DNA of 64,000 bases. Source: Nocardia africana NBRC 100379. Lineage in GTDB: Bacteria > Actinomycetota > Actinomycetes > Mycobacteriales > Mycobacteriaceae. How positions within the stretch are numbered: position 1 is the first letter of the stretch; the number at the start of each line of letters is the position of its first letter. The stretch is taken from positions 712,613-776,612 of the forward strand of contig NZ_BDAV01000006.1 of NCBI RefSeq assembly GCF_001612635.1, read 5' to 3'. This document shows positions 27,315 to 35,875 of the stretch, in pieces. The position numbers and the translations under genes were made by a program. Below the pieces are notes generated by a model, which saw nothing but the letters and a program-made list of their open reading frames with translations, had not been told where the DNA came from and did not search any database.

Positions 27315-29081
27315 ATGTACTACAGCAGCGGCAACTACGAGGCGTTCGCTCGCCCGCGCAAACCCGAGGGCGTCGACGACAAGACGGCGTGGTTCGTCGG
27401 GGCGGGCCTGGCCTCGCTGTCGGGCGCGGCCTTCCTGATCCGCGACGGGCAGATGTCCGGTGACCGGATCACCATCCTGGAGCGCTTGAAGCTGCCCGGC
27501 GGCGCGCTCGACGGAATCAAGGAGCCGGCAAAGGGTTTCGTCATCCGTGGTGGCCGCGAGATGGAGAACCACTTCGAATGCCTGTGGGATCTGTTCCGAT
27601 CGGTGCCCTCGATCGAGATCGAGGGCGCGAGCGTTCTCGACGAGTTCTACTGGCTGAACAAGGACGATCCGAACTACTCGCTGCAGCGCGCCACCGTGGA
27701 TCGCGGACAGGACGCGCATACCGACGGGCTCTTCGCGCTGAACGACAGGGCACAGAAGGACCTCGCGAAGATCTTCCTCGCCACCCGCGAGGAGATGGAG
27801 AACAAGCGCATCGACGAAGTGTTCGGCAAGGACTTCCTGCAAAGCAACTTCTGGCTGTACTGGCGCACGATGTTCGCCTTCGAGGAGTGGCACAGCGCGC
27901 TGGAGATGAAGCTGTACCTGCACCGGTTCGTCCACCACATCGGCGGACTGCCGGACTTCTCGGCACTGAAGTTCACCAAGTACAACCAGTACGAATCGCT
28001 GGTGCTGCCGCTGTATCGGTGGCTGCTCGATCAGGGCGTGACGGTCCGGTTCGATACCGAGGTCACCGACATCGACTTCGACATCACCCCGGATCGCAAG
28101 CAGGCCACCGGTATTCACTGGGTTTCGGACGGGGTCGAGGGTGGCGTCCGGCTGGGCCCGGACGATCTGTTGTTCACCACGATCGGGTCGCTGGTGGAGA
28201 ACTCCGACGAGGGCGATCACCACACCCCGGCGAAGCTGAACGAGGGACCGGCACCCGCATGGGAATTGTGGCGGCGGATCGCGGCCGTGGACCCCGCCTT
28301 CGGCCGCCCCGACGTCTTCGGATCCCATATCCCCGAGACCAAATGGGAATCGGCGACGGTCACCACGCTCGATCAGCGCATCCCGGAATACATCCGCAAG
28401 ATCTGCAAGCGGGATCCGTTCAGCGGCAAGGTCGTCACCGGCGGAATCGTCACCGCCCGCGATTCGAGCTGGCTGCTGAGCTGGACGGTGAACCGGCAGC
28501 CGCACTTCAAACAGCAGCCGGCCGATCAGATCGTGGTGTGGGTCTACTCGCTGTTCGTCGACAAGCCGGGCGACTACGTGCACAAGACGATGCAGGAGTG
28601 CACCGGCGAGGAGATCACCCAGGAGTGGCTGTACCACTTGGGCGTTCCGCTCGACGACATCCCGGAACTGGCGGCCGAGGCGGCGAAGTGCGTGCCGGTG
28701 ATGATGCCGTACGTCACCTCGTTCTTCATGCCGCGCCAGGCCGGTGATCGGCCCGACGTGGTGCCGGAGGGCGCGGTGAACTTCGCCTTCATCGGCCAGT
28801 TCGCCGAAACGAGCCGGGACTGCATCTTCACCACCGAGTACTCGGTGCGCACCGGTATGGAGGCCGCTTATCGGCTGCTGGGCATCGAGCGCGGCGTGCC
28901 GGAGGTGTTCAACTCCACCTACGACGTCCGCAGCCTGCTCAACGCGGTCGGCCACATGCGCGACGGGGCCGCGCTGAAGATTCCGGGTCCGGAGGCGTTG
29001 CGGCGCAGGCTCATCGGGAAGTTGGAGAGTTCGGAGGTCGGGCAGCTGCTCTCCGAGTACGGGCTCATCGCCGACAAGTAG
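27315..29081 (+). CDS. ohyA: Oleate hydratase (FAD-dependent fatty acid double-bond hydratase)
   Basis: A 588-residue oleate hydratase (EC 4.2.1.53 family, formerly myosin-cross-reactive antigen). It adds water to cis-9 double bonds to give 10-hydroxy fatty acids, with FAD as structural cofactor. Recognisable parts are WFVGAGLASLSGAAFLIRDG (FAD-binding), GFVIRGGREMENHFECLWDLF, WRTMFAFEEWHSALEMKLYLHRF, TTIGSLVENSDEGDH and FIGQFAETSRDCIFTTEYSVRTGMEAAY. AGGAGA lies eight bases before the ATG. No signal peptide. Length fits the family. Confidence 0.96.
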   Translation: MYYSSGNYEAFARPRKPEGVDDKTAWFVGAGLASLSGAAFLIRDGQMSGDRITILERLKLPGGALDGIKEPAKGFVIRGGREMENHFECLWDLFRSVPSIEIEGASVLDEFYWLNKDDPNYSLQRATVDRGQDAHTDGLFALNDRAQKDLAKIFLATREEMENKRIDEVFGKDFLQSNFWLYWRTMFAFEEWHSALEMKLYLHRFVHHIGGLPDFSALKFTKYNQYESLVLPLYRWLLDQGVTVRFDTEVTDIDFDITPDRKQATGIHWVSDGVEGGVRLGPDDLLFTTIGSLVENSDEGDHHTPAKLNEGPAPAWELWRRIAAVDPAFGRPDVFGSHIPETKWESATVTTLDQRIPEYIRKICKRDPFSGKVVTGGIVTARDSSWLLSWTVNRQPHFKQQPADQIVVWVYSLFVDKPGDYVHKTMQECTGEEITQEWLYHLGVPLDDIPELAAEAAKCVPVMMPYVTSFFMPRQAGDRPDVVPEGAVNFAFIGQFAETSRDCIFTTEYSVRTGMEAAYRLLGIERGVPEVFNSTYDVRSLLNAVGHMRDGAALKIPGPEALRRRLIGKLESSEVGQLLSEYGLIADK

Positions 29082-29088
29082 ACGGGAT

Positions 29089-29598
29089 TCAGTCGCGGGG
29101 ATCGGTCTTCGGCCGGTCCCCGCTTCGCCGCGCGAAGGTGGACAGGAGTTCCCGTGCCTGCTCACCGCCGTCGAGCAGGCGCCCGGTGCGGCGGGCGATG
29201 CGCCACCCGTCGGATTCGCGGCGAAGTTCGAGCCGGTGCACACTCGCGCGCAGCACCTCGTAACCCTCCGATTCGCGGTGTATCAGCAGTGATTCGAAGA
29301 CCGCGAGCGCCTCGTCGCCGTCGATATCGATGCGTGCGGGGCCCTGGAAATGCGCCGAACCGGACCTGATCAGGCCCTGATGTGCGGGCGAGTGCACCAT
29401 CGCGCGCACCTGGTCCCGGCCCCGCATCCGCCATCCCTCGACATCGTATTCGCCGTCGGGACACCATAATTCGGCAGTCGCCTCGGCCTCTCCGGCGTCC
29501 ACCAGCGGTCCGTAGGAGGCGATGAGGCGCATGATCGCCAGTTCGTCCTCTACCCGCCGCAATCGGCGCAGGACGTCCGTCGGTTCGATCTCGGCCAT
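29089..29598 (-). CDS. SnoaL-like (NTF2-fold) protein
   Basis: A 169-residue protein with a single SnoaL-like/NTF2 domain: an N-terminal helix pair LRRLRRVEDELAIMRLIASYGPLVDAG, then ELWCPDGEYDVEG and a C-terminal strand pair. Proteins of this kind act as small cyclases, isomerases or ring-hydroxylating-dioxygenase-like beta subunits, and in mycolata they accompany sterol or aromatic degradation genes. It is the last gene of the SDR-LLM-SnoaL operon, 22 bp after the LLM stop, and its start follows GAGAGAGG. Confidence 0.85.
   Translation of the reverse strand: MAEIEPTDVLRRLRRVEDELAIMRLIASYGPLVDAGEAEATAELWCPDGEYDVEGWRMRGRDQVRAMVHSPAHQGLIRSGSAHFQGPARIDIDGDEALAVFESLLIHRESEGYEVLRASVHRLELRRESDGWRIARRTGRLLDGGEQARELLSTFARRSGDRPKTDPRD
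29095..29123. terminator. Bidirectional terminator hairpin between ohyA and SnoaL genes
   Basis: GCGGGGA (29095-29101) pairs with TCCCCGC (29117-29123), and the stem extends inward through one G-U pair to about 11 bp with a TCTTCGG loop. It lies just past the oleate hydratase stop and within the last codons of the SnoaL gene. Confidence 0.6.
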
Positions 29599-29620
29599 CG
29601 CGTTCTCCTCTCTCTCGGGC

Positions 29621-30481
29621 TCACCGGTTCGCCAGTTCGGCCAGTACCGCCAGCTGATCGCAGTACTGGTCGGCCGAGTTCGCGGTGACGGTACATCCGG
29701 CCAGTGTGGCGCCCGCATCCGCGAGAGCCGCCAGCCGCCGCGTCACCCGGTCCGGCTCGCCCAGCGGGTCCAGCGGACCGGCGGGGAGCACCACCTCGAA
29801 CCCGGGCGGCGAATCGACCTGCGAGAGCATCGTTTTCAGCTCGGCCGTCGGCAACCCGAACGGCATCCACCCATCGCCGAAGCGGACCGCGCGGCGCAGC
29901 GAGCGCATGGTTCGCCCGCCCACCCAGATCGGCACCCGGAACTGCACTCCGGCCGGTTCGACGATCATCCCGGAGAAGCTGTAATGCGTTCCGGCATACT
30001 CGGGTTCGCGCACGCCGAACGCGGCGCGCAGCGCGGCTATCGCATCGTCGGCGCGCTCTCCGCGCCCCTCCCAGGTGGCCCCGAGCAGATCGAATTCCGC
30101 CCGCAGAGATCCCACCCCGACCCCCAGGACGACCCGCCCGCCACTGATCCGGTCCAGGGTGCCGTAGCGCTTGGCGATCTCGAGCGGGTGGTGGTACGGC
30201 AGCACCAGCACCGAGGTGGCGAGCCGGATCCGGGTGGTGCGGGCGGCCAGATACGACAGCGTGGCCACCGGATCCCAATAGGTCGCACCTCGGGACGCGG
30301 CCACCGACGCCGGTACCGCGGTGTGTTCACTGCAGGTGAGGTGGTCGAATCCGAGCCGATCGGCGGCCTCGGCGATGCGGGCGAGCTCGTCCGTCCCGGC
30401 GTCGGCCTCCCACGGCGAGTACTGCCCGGGAAACCGCACCACGATCGGCGAGGACAGGGCCAGGCGCAGCGGCGCGCTCAT
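29621..30481 (-). CDS. LLM-class F420-dependent oxidoreductase
   Basis: A 286-residue luciferase-like TIM-barrel protein. Typical segments are ARIAEAADRLGFDHLTCSEHTAVP, TRIRLATSVLVLPYHHPLEIAKRYGTLDRISGGRVVLGVGVG and IWVGGRTMRSLRRAVRFGDGWMP. Members in mycolata use reduced F420 (less often FMN) to reduce or oxidise lipophilic substrates. The start overlaps the upstream SDR stop (ATGA, 30478-30481). The substrate is unknown. Confidence 0.9.
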   Translation of the reverse strand: MSAPLRLALSSPIVVRFPGQYSPWEADAGTDELARIAEAADRLGFDHLTCSEHTAVPASVAASRGATYWDPVATLSYLAARTTRIRLATSVLVLPYHHPLEIAKRYGTLDRISGGRVVLGVGVGSLRAEFDLLGATWEGRGERADDAIAALRAAFGVREPEYAGTHYSFSGMIVEPAGVQFRVPIWVGGRTMRSLRRAVRFGDGWMPFGLPTAELKTMLSQVDSPPGFEVVLPAGPLDPLGEPDRVTRRLAALADAGATLAGCTVTANSADQYCDQLAVLAELANR

Positions 30482-31302
30482 CGCGGATCCGGTTCGGCGC
30501 CGATCAGCTTCTGCATCCGGCGATGCCCGCCCAGCACGATCGCCGCCCGGTCCGGACCGCTGCTGCGCGCCGCCGTCTCGGCATTGCCGCCCGCGACGAA
30601 CACCGGTCCGTTCGCCAGCTGCTCGAGCCCTTCGCGCGCCACATCGGCCGGTTCGGCCACGAGCATTCCGGGAATGTCGAAATTCAATCCCGCCCGCGCC
30701 ATCGCCGGCGTCCGGGTGACACCCAGCACCAGATGCAGCACATCGACGTTGTAGTCCCGCAGTTCCAGCCACAAGCTCTCGGCGAAGATCCGCAGATACG
30801 CCTTGGAGCCGCCGTAGACGGTGTGGCGGGCCGAACCGCAGTACCCGGTGAGCGAGCCGACCAGCACGATGCCGCCGCGGCGCCGTTCGCGCATGCCACG
30901 CCCGAAATGATGGACCAGCGCCAGTGGCACGGTGACGTTCAGCGCGTTCATGGCGGCGAACGCATCGAGATCGCCGTCGAGGAATTCGGCACTGTGGGTG
31001 TTGGCCCCCGCGTTGTAGACGAGCAGACCGACCTCCACGTCGGCGGTGGCGGATTCGACGCGAGCCGGTGCGTCGGCCGCGGTGAGATCGACCACCACCG
31101 TCCGGACCTGGACACCACGGGCGGCAACACGGTCGGCGGTCTCGGCCAGCGGGCCTTCCCGCCGCGCCAGCAGGACGATATTGATCCCCGCGGCGGCGAG
31201 CCGGTCGGCGAACTCCGCGCCGACCCCCTCCGAACCGCCGGCGATGACGGCCCACGGTCCGTAGCGGTGCGGATCGATGATGTCGTTCGGTTCTGCGGCC
31301 AT
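30478..31302 (-). CDS. Short-chain dehydrogenase/reductase
   Basis: A 274-residue classical SDR. The cofactor motif is HRYGPWAVIAGGSEGVGAEF, then VYNAG, and the catalytic SLTGYCGSARHTVYGGSKAY with Ser, Tyr and Lys. Its N-terminus is close to the frameshifted SDR at 23605-24401, so the two are paralogues. It is the first gene of the SDR-LLM-SnoaL operon. The ATG at 31302 is chosen because upstream extension is not SDR-like. An operator-like palindrome lies 14 bp upstream. Confidence 0.92.
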   Translation of the reverse strand: MAAEPNDIIDPHRYGPWAVIAGGSEGVGAEFADRLAAAGINIVLLARREGPLAETADRVAARGVQVRTVVVDLTAADAPARVESATADVEVGLLVYNAGANTHSAEFLDGDLDAFAAMNALNVTVPLALVHHFGRGMRERRRGGIVLVGSLTGYCGSARHTVYGGSKAYLRIFAESLWLELRDYNVDVLHLVLGVTRTPAMARAGLNFDIPGMLVAEPADVAREGLEQLANGPVFVAGGNAETAARSSGPDRAAIVLGGHRRMQKLIGAEPDPR

Positions 31303-31315
31303 GCCCGGACGGTAA

Positions 31316-31331
31316 CCGAAACACGTTTCGG
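31316..31331 (-). promoter_or_regulatory. Operator-like palindrome upstream of the SDR operon
   Basis: CCGAAAC-AC-GTTTCGG is an imperfectly centred 7+2+7 inverted repeat 14 bp upstream of the SDR start. A second dyad, TGAAC-GCT-GTTCA (31397-31409), lies further up. Both look like TetR-type operators. Confidence 0.5.
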
Positions 31332-31762
31332 CTCGGCGCGCGCTCCCGCTCACCGGACACTCCGCACCGCGAAGGAAAGCACTGCTCAGGGTGAAATGAA
31401 CGCTGTTCACTAAATTGCCCAAAGATGCTGTGCCGCAACGTTTTCAGTTCGTGATCATGCCGATCGCCCACACGACGCATTCGCCAGTATTTTCGAACAT
31501 GGTTGCCGAGCAGCGTTTTCCCGGAAACGGGACACTCGGTATCACATTTCTTCATTTCGAAAACTCGCCGTGAAACTTGCATTTCGAAGGCGCCGGACGG
31601 CGTGAACACTTCGGGTAGCGCACCCTCGAGGTCGGGGTTATGCTCGTGCGCGAATTTCGAAATCGTCTGGCGGTCCGCGCATTCGAGTCAGCCGTGCACA
31701 GCGGAAGGTGGGGGAACTGTGCCATCTCCGCACAGGTGGATGTGGATCCGGAAGTATCGATC
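31332..31762. other. Divergent region between SDR operon and conservon
   Basis: About 430 bp without a supported gene, AT-richer than the flanking genes. It holds four copies of the hexamer TTCGAA at 31492-31497, 31556-31561, 31583-31588 and 31656-31661, each preceded by T and most within ATTTCGAA. These may be a regulator's binding sites for the conservon promoter. No certain -35/-10 pair was found. Confidence 0.5.
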
Positions 31763-33193
31763 GTGACCTATTCAGTGAATTCACCGCAGGCTCCCGGCGG
31801 GGCCGCCACATCCCGGCCGGCGCGACGAGTACCGGCCTTTCTCCTTCCCGCGACGATCTGTGTCTTCACCGGCGCCGCGGCCTGCCTCGGCATGCTCCGG
31901 TTCGCGCCCGAGACCGAACGAGTGGCCTTCGCTGTCGCCGCCGGGGCCGTGGGGCTCGCCTTGGCCGTGACGTCGGGATTCGCCGGACACTACCGTGACC
32001 AGGCAATTCGCTATCGGGAGGCGAACGATCGAGCCGAGCGGGCGGCCGCGAACTACGTCGCCGAGAGCGAGGCGCGCCTGGCCGCCGCCCACGACACCGC
32101 GACCGTGGCGCGGCGGGAGGCGAGCGGCAGCGAGAACCGCCGGGTAGCCGCGATGGCGGCGTTCGCCGGCGCCGCCGGGCGAATGCAGGCGATGACCACC
32201 TCGATGCTGGCCGAACTGCGCGAAATGGAACATCGGCACGCCGATCCGTCGGTGCTGGCCGATCTGCTGACCCTCGATCATCGCACCGCGCAGGCCGGAC
32301 GCCTGGCCGACAGTATCGCCGTGCTCAGCGGCGCCCGCTCCGGTCGCCGGTGGGCGAAACCCATTGCGATGGAATCGATTCTGCGCGGCGCCATGGGTCG
32401 CGTCGCGGGCTACCGCCGGGTGCGCCTGCGCGCGGTCGCCGAAATCGCGATCGCCGGTCATGCCGCCGAGGGAGTCATGCACGCGCTGGCCGAGCTGATC
32501 GACAACGCGTGCAACTTCTCCCCGCCCACCACCGAAGTCCACGTCTACGCCGCCGAAGTGCCGGCCGGCGTCGTGGTCACCATCGAGGACAGCGGACTCG
32601 TGATGAGCGAATCCGCCCTGCGCCGCGCCGAACAGGCGGTATCAGGCACCCTGACCGGACGCGGAGCCGATACCGATCTGTCCTCGTTGACCGGCACCCG
32701 GCTCGGGCTCGCGGTGGTCGGCAACCTGGCGCGCAAACACGCGCTCACCGTGTCGTATCGCCCGTCGGCGATCGGCGGCACGGCGGTCGTCGTGGTCGTT
32801 CCGCGCGATCTGACCACGCGCCTGGACCGCTCCCCCGGCTCCACCGCGACGATCCAGCTGCCGCCCGCGGAGCGGGTCACGACTCCGGCCGCCCTTCCGG
32901 CGAGTCCGTTCGGACCGCCCGTCACCGACGACCGGGAAGCAGGCGTGCCCACCTCGGCCACGGAACAACCTGCCACGCAACAGTTTCCGCCTATCGACCG
33001 GTCGGCGGAGCCACTGCCCAAGCGCCGCCGTGGCAGCACGCTCGCCGCGGTCCATCCCGACGGCCTGCGCGGCGCCACCGCCGAGGATTCGGCCTACCCG
33101 CGGACGCGACCCTCAGCCCTCGGCGCCTTCCAGCGCGCGGTCTCGGCCCCGGATTCCCCCTCCCCTTCGATTGCCCTGGAGAACGATCGATGA
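31763..33193 (+). CDS. cvnA: CvnA: conservon membrane sensor-like ATPase
   Basis: A 476-residue nitrate-sensor-like kinase, first component of a conservon. Two transmembrane helices (about residues 24-45 and 52-73) are followed by a coiled-coil-like helical region and an HATPase_c domain with the N-box ELIDNACNFSPP (about 246-257) and a degenerate G-box EDSGLVMSE. The phospho-accepting His domain is not classical. The C-terminal 120 residues are Pro/Ala/Arg-rich and likely disordered. The GTG at 31763 has GGAAG eight bases upstream. The following gene overlaps by four bases. Confidence 0.88.
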   Translation: MTYSVNSPQAPGGAATSRPARRVPAFLLPATICVFTGAAACLGMLRFAPETERVAFAVAAGAVGLALAVTSGFAGHYRDQAIRYREANDRAERAAANYVAESEARLAAAHDTATVARREASGSENRRVAAMAAFAGAAGRMQAMTTSMLAELREMEHRHADPSVLADLLTLDHRTAQAGRLADSIAVLSGARSGRRWAKPIAMESILRGAMGRVAGYRRVRLRAVAEIAIAGHAAEGVMHALAELIDNACNFSPPTTEVHVYAAEVPAGVVVTIEDSGLVMSESALRRAEQAVSGTLTGRGADTDLSSLTGTRLGLAVVGNLARKHALTVSYRPSAIGGTAVVVVVPRDLTTRLDRSPGSTATIQLPPAERVTTPAALPASPFGPPVTDDREAGVPTSATEQPATQQFPPIDRSAEPLPKRRRGSTLAAVHPDGLRGATAEDSAYPRTRPSALGAFQRAVSAPDSPSPSIALENDR

Positions 33194-33597
33194 CCACTTC
33201 CGTACCGGCGCACCTGGATTGGCTTCTGGACCAGCTGCTGGCCCGCACCCCGCACAGCCGCCACGCCCTGCTGCTGTCCAGTGACGGCCTCAAGATCTGC
33301 CATACCCCGGAACTGTCGGTGGACAAGGCCGATCAGCTGGCCGCGATCGCGGCCGGTATCCAGAGCCTCTCGCACGGCGCCTCGGTCGAATTCGGCGACG
33401 GGCGCAGTGGCGTGCGGCAGTCGATGACGGAGTTCTACGGCGGCATCCTGTTCATCGTCGAAGCCGGGCAGGGCGCCCACATCGCGGTCGTCGCCGATGC
33501 CGAAGCAGATGCCGGGCTGGTCGGCCACAACATGAGCGAACTGGTCGAACAGCTCGGCGAACACCTGTCCGCCGCGCCGCGCGGCCCGCGGCCGTGA
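33190..33597 (+). CDS. cvnB: CvnB: roadblock/LC7-domain protein
   Basis: A 135-residue roadblock/LC7 (MglB-like) protein. The core is HALLLSSDGLKICHT, AAGIQSLSHGASVEFG and FYGGILFIVEAGQGAHIAVVADAEADAGLVGHNMSELV. In conservons it is thought to control the GTPase CvnD, much as MglB acts on MglA. It starts at the ATGA overlap with cvnA and is followed by the DUF742 gene after 10 bp. Confidence 0.93.
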   Translation: MTTSVPAHLDWLLDQLLARTPHSRHALLLSSDGLKICHTPELSVDKADQLAAIAAGIQSLSHGASVEFGDGRSGVRQSMTEFYGGILFIVEAGQGAHIAVVADAEADAGLVGHNMSELVEQLGEHLSAAPRGPRP

Positions 33598-33607
33598 GGC
33601 GGCCGCG

Positions 33608-33973
33608 ATGACCAGGCCGGGCCGCGACGACACCCCGGACCGGCTCTACACCCTCACCGGCGGCCGTAGCCACCCCGAGACCGACGCCTTCGATCTGGTG
33701 ACACTCGTGGTCGCCGAATCGGTTCCGGCCCCGGGGATGCAGTCCGAGCAGGTCGCGATCCTCCAGATCTGCCGGGCGCCGACGGCGGTGGTCGAGATCG
33801 CCGCCGAACTACGGCTGCCGGTCGGCATCACGATGGTGTTGCTGGCCGACCTGCTCGACGCCGGAAAGATCACCGTGCGCCACCCGCATTCCGCGCCCGC
33901 GTGGGCGCCGTGGAATGCCTTGCCCGACACCGCGATACTGGAGAAGGTGCTCGTTGGACTCCGCAACCTCTGA
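33608..33973 (+). CDS. cvnC: CvnC: DUF742 protein
   Basis: A 121-residue DUF742 protein. The N-terminus RPGRDDTPDRLYTLTGGRS is the typical opening of conservon CvnC proteins, followed by a winged-helix-like region, ILQICRAPTAVVEIAAELRLPVGITMVLLADLLDAGKITV. It ends ILEKVLVGLRNL, overlapping the GTPase gene. The role is probably as adaptor in the CvnA-B-C-D membrane complex. Confidence 0.93.
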   Translation: MTRPGRDDTPDRLYTLTGGRSHPETDAFDLVTLVVAESVPAPGMQSEQVAILQICRAPTAVVEIAAELRLPVGITMVLLADLLDAGKITVRHPHSAPAWAPWNALPDTAILEKVLVGLRNL

Positions 33974-34601
33974 TCCCCACCGCACCGAATCCGGCGATCG
34001 CCCCGCCCGGGCCCAGGCCCCGCTGGCCGACACCGTCCGGCACGGGCTCAAGGTCGTCATCGTCGGCGGTTTCGGCGTCGGCAAGACCACCATGGTCCGC
34101 GCGGTCAGCGAGATCCGCCCGCTCGACACCGAGGCGACGATGACCTCGCTGGGCGTCGGCATCGACGACCCCACCGGTGCACCGGCCAAATCCACCACGA
34201 CGGTCGCCTTCGACTTCGGCCGCATCACCATCGACGCCGAGCACGTCCTGTATCTGTTCGGCGCGCCCGGCCAGGAGCGCTTCTGGTTCCTGTGGGACCG
34301 GTTGTTCACCGGCGCGCTGGGCGCGATCGTGCTGGTCGACCCCCGCCGGATCACCGATTCCTGGTACGCCATCGACCGGCTCGAACATCAGCAGACTCCG
34401 TTCGTGGTGGCCTGCAACATCTTCGGGCCCACCGCCCACGACGACACCCAACTGCGCGCCGCCCTGGATCTGGATCCGCATGTGCCACTGGTGGCATGCG
34501 ACGCGCGCTCGCGGGATTCGGGTAAGCGGGTGCTGATCGCCCTCGTCGAACATCTGCACGCCGCCGGCGTGCGGGCCGCTGCCCGGGGATCCGCCCGATG
34601 A
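33954..34601 (+). CDS. cvnD: CvnD: conservon small GTPase
   Basis: A 215-residue Ras-like GTPase. The P-loop GGFGVGKTTMV is at about residues 38-48, the switch-II equivalent is LFGAPGQERFWFLWDRL, and the base-recognition motif is degenerate (VVACNIFGP in place of NKxD), as in other conservon ATP/GTP-binding proteins. The start is a TTG at 33954 with AAGGTG four bases upstream, inside the end of cvnC (20-bp overlap). The gene overlaps the P450 start by four bases. Confidence 0.92.
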   Translation: MDSATSDPHRTESGDRPARAQAPLADTVRHGLKVVIVGGFGVGKTTMVRAVSEIRPLDTEATMTSLGVGIDDPTGAPAKSTTTVAFDFGRITIDAEHVLYLFGAPGQERFWFLWDRLFTGALGAIVLVDPRRITDSWYAIDRLEHQQTPFVVACNIFGPTAHDDTQLRAALDLDPHVPLVACDARSRDSGKRVLIALVEHLHAAGVRAAARGSAR

Positions 34602-35875
34602 CCGCGCCGCAGACCGGTGTCACCGCCGGCGGATGCCCGGTCTCCCCCGCCGATCCGGTTCCGTTGAGCGGCCCGCGTTTTCATACCGACCCGCAGCAGT
34701 TGTACCGGGAGATGCGGCGCGCCCACGGCCCGGTGGTCCCGGTGGAACTGCCCGGCGGAATCCCGGCCTGGCTGGTGATCGGTTATCGCGAGGTTCACCA
34801 GGTCACCAGCGATGCGGAACTGTTCCCGCGCGATGTGGCGCGCTGGAACCAGTGGCCGAACATCCCCGAGGACTGGCCGCTGCTGCCGATGGTCGGCCGC
34901 CCGATGCCGTCGATCTACTTCACCGCCGGAGCCGAACATCTGCGGCATCTGACCATGGTCGAACCCGCGCTCGAACAGGTCGACCCGTTCGGATTACGCA
35001 GGGCCTGTGAGGATTTGGCCGACCAGCTGATCGACCGCTTCTGTGGGCGCGGCACCGCCGACCTGATCGCGGAATTCGCCGAACCGCTGCCGGTGCTGGC
35101 GCTGGCCTGGGTGATCGGATTCCCCGACGACCAGGGCGCGGATCTGGCCTGGACGATGAAGACGCTCGCCGACGGCGGCGCCGAGGCGCAGGCGGCCTAC
35201 GGCCGGTTCGCCGACCATATGCAGCGACTCGTCGCGATGAAGAAGTCGCGCCCGGGCGACGATCTCACCTCGCGGATGCTGCGTTCGCCGGAACGGTTCA
35301 GCGACGAGGAATACGCGCTGGACCTGATGGCCGTCACCGCCGCGGGCCAGCTGCCGACCAGCGACTGGCTGGGAAATTCGGTGCGGCTGATGCTCACCGA
35401 CGACCGCTTCGCCGCCGCACTCGGCGGGGGCCGCCACAGCATCGGCCAGGCGATGAACGAGGTGCTGTGGGAGGACACCCCCACCCAGATTCTGGCCGGG
35501 CGGTGGGCCTCGCGCGACACCCGGCTGGCCGACAAGACCATCCGGCGCGGCGATATGCTGCTGCTCGGACTGGCCGGCGCGAACGCCGATCCGCATGTGC
35601 GCCAAGACCTTTCCGATTCCCTCGCGCCCGCGCACAGCGGCAACAGCGCGCATTTCGCGTTCAGCTACGGCGAATACCGCTGTCCCTTCCCGGCCCAGCA
35701 GATCGCGGAGATCATCGCGCGCACCGGGATCGAAGTGCTGCTGGACCGGCTGCCGGATCTCGACCTCGCGATCGCCGCCACCGAACTGACTCGCCGGCCG
35801 TCGCCGTTCCTGCGCGGAATGACGTCGCTGCCGGTCACCTTCACACCCGTTCGTACCGTGGGAGGTACCCCGTGA
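34598..35875 (+). CDS. CvnE: CYP157-like cytochrome P450 lacking the ExxR arginine
   Basis: A 425-residue P450 in a conservon. The heme loop FSYGEYRCPFPAQQ keeps the Cys ligand (about residue 362) but is divergent. At the K-helix the normally invariant ExxR reads EVLWEDTP, with Trp for Arg, and the I-helix is AAGQLPTSD, without the usual acid-Thr pair. Loss of ExxR is the described hallmark of the CYP157 family, which is coupled to CYP154 in Streptomyces conservons, and the next gene looks like such a partner. Whether this protein is catalytically active is unclear. It overlaps cvnD (ATGA) and the next gene (GTGA). Confidence 0.9.
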   Translation: MTAPQTGVTAGGCPVSPADPVPLSGPRFHTDPQQLYREMRRAHGPVVPVELPGGIPAWLVIGYREVHQVTSDAELFPRDVARWNQWPNIPEDWPLLPMVGRPMPSIYFTAGAEHLRHLTMVEPALEQVDPFGLRRACEDLADQLIDRFCGRGTADLIAEFAEPLPVLALAWVIGFPDDQGADLAWTMKTLADGGAEAQAAYGRFADHMQRLVAMKKSRPGDDLTSRMLRSPERFSDEEYALDLMAVTAAGQLPTSDWLGNSVRLMLTDDRFAAALGGGRHSIGQAMNEVLWEDTPTQILAGRWASRDTRLADKTIRRGDMLLLGLAGANADPHVRQDLSDSLAPAHSGNSAHFAFSYGEYRCPFPAQQIAEIIARTGIEVLLDRLPDLDLAIAATELTRRPSPFLRGMTSLPVTFTPVRTVGGTP

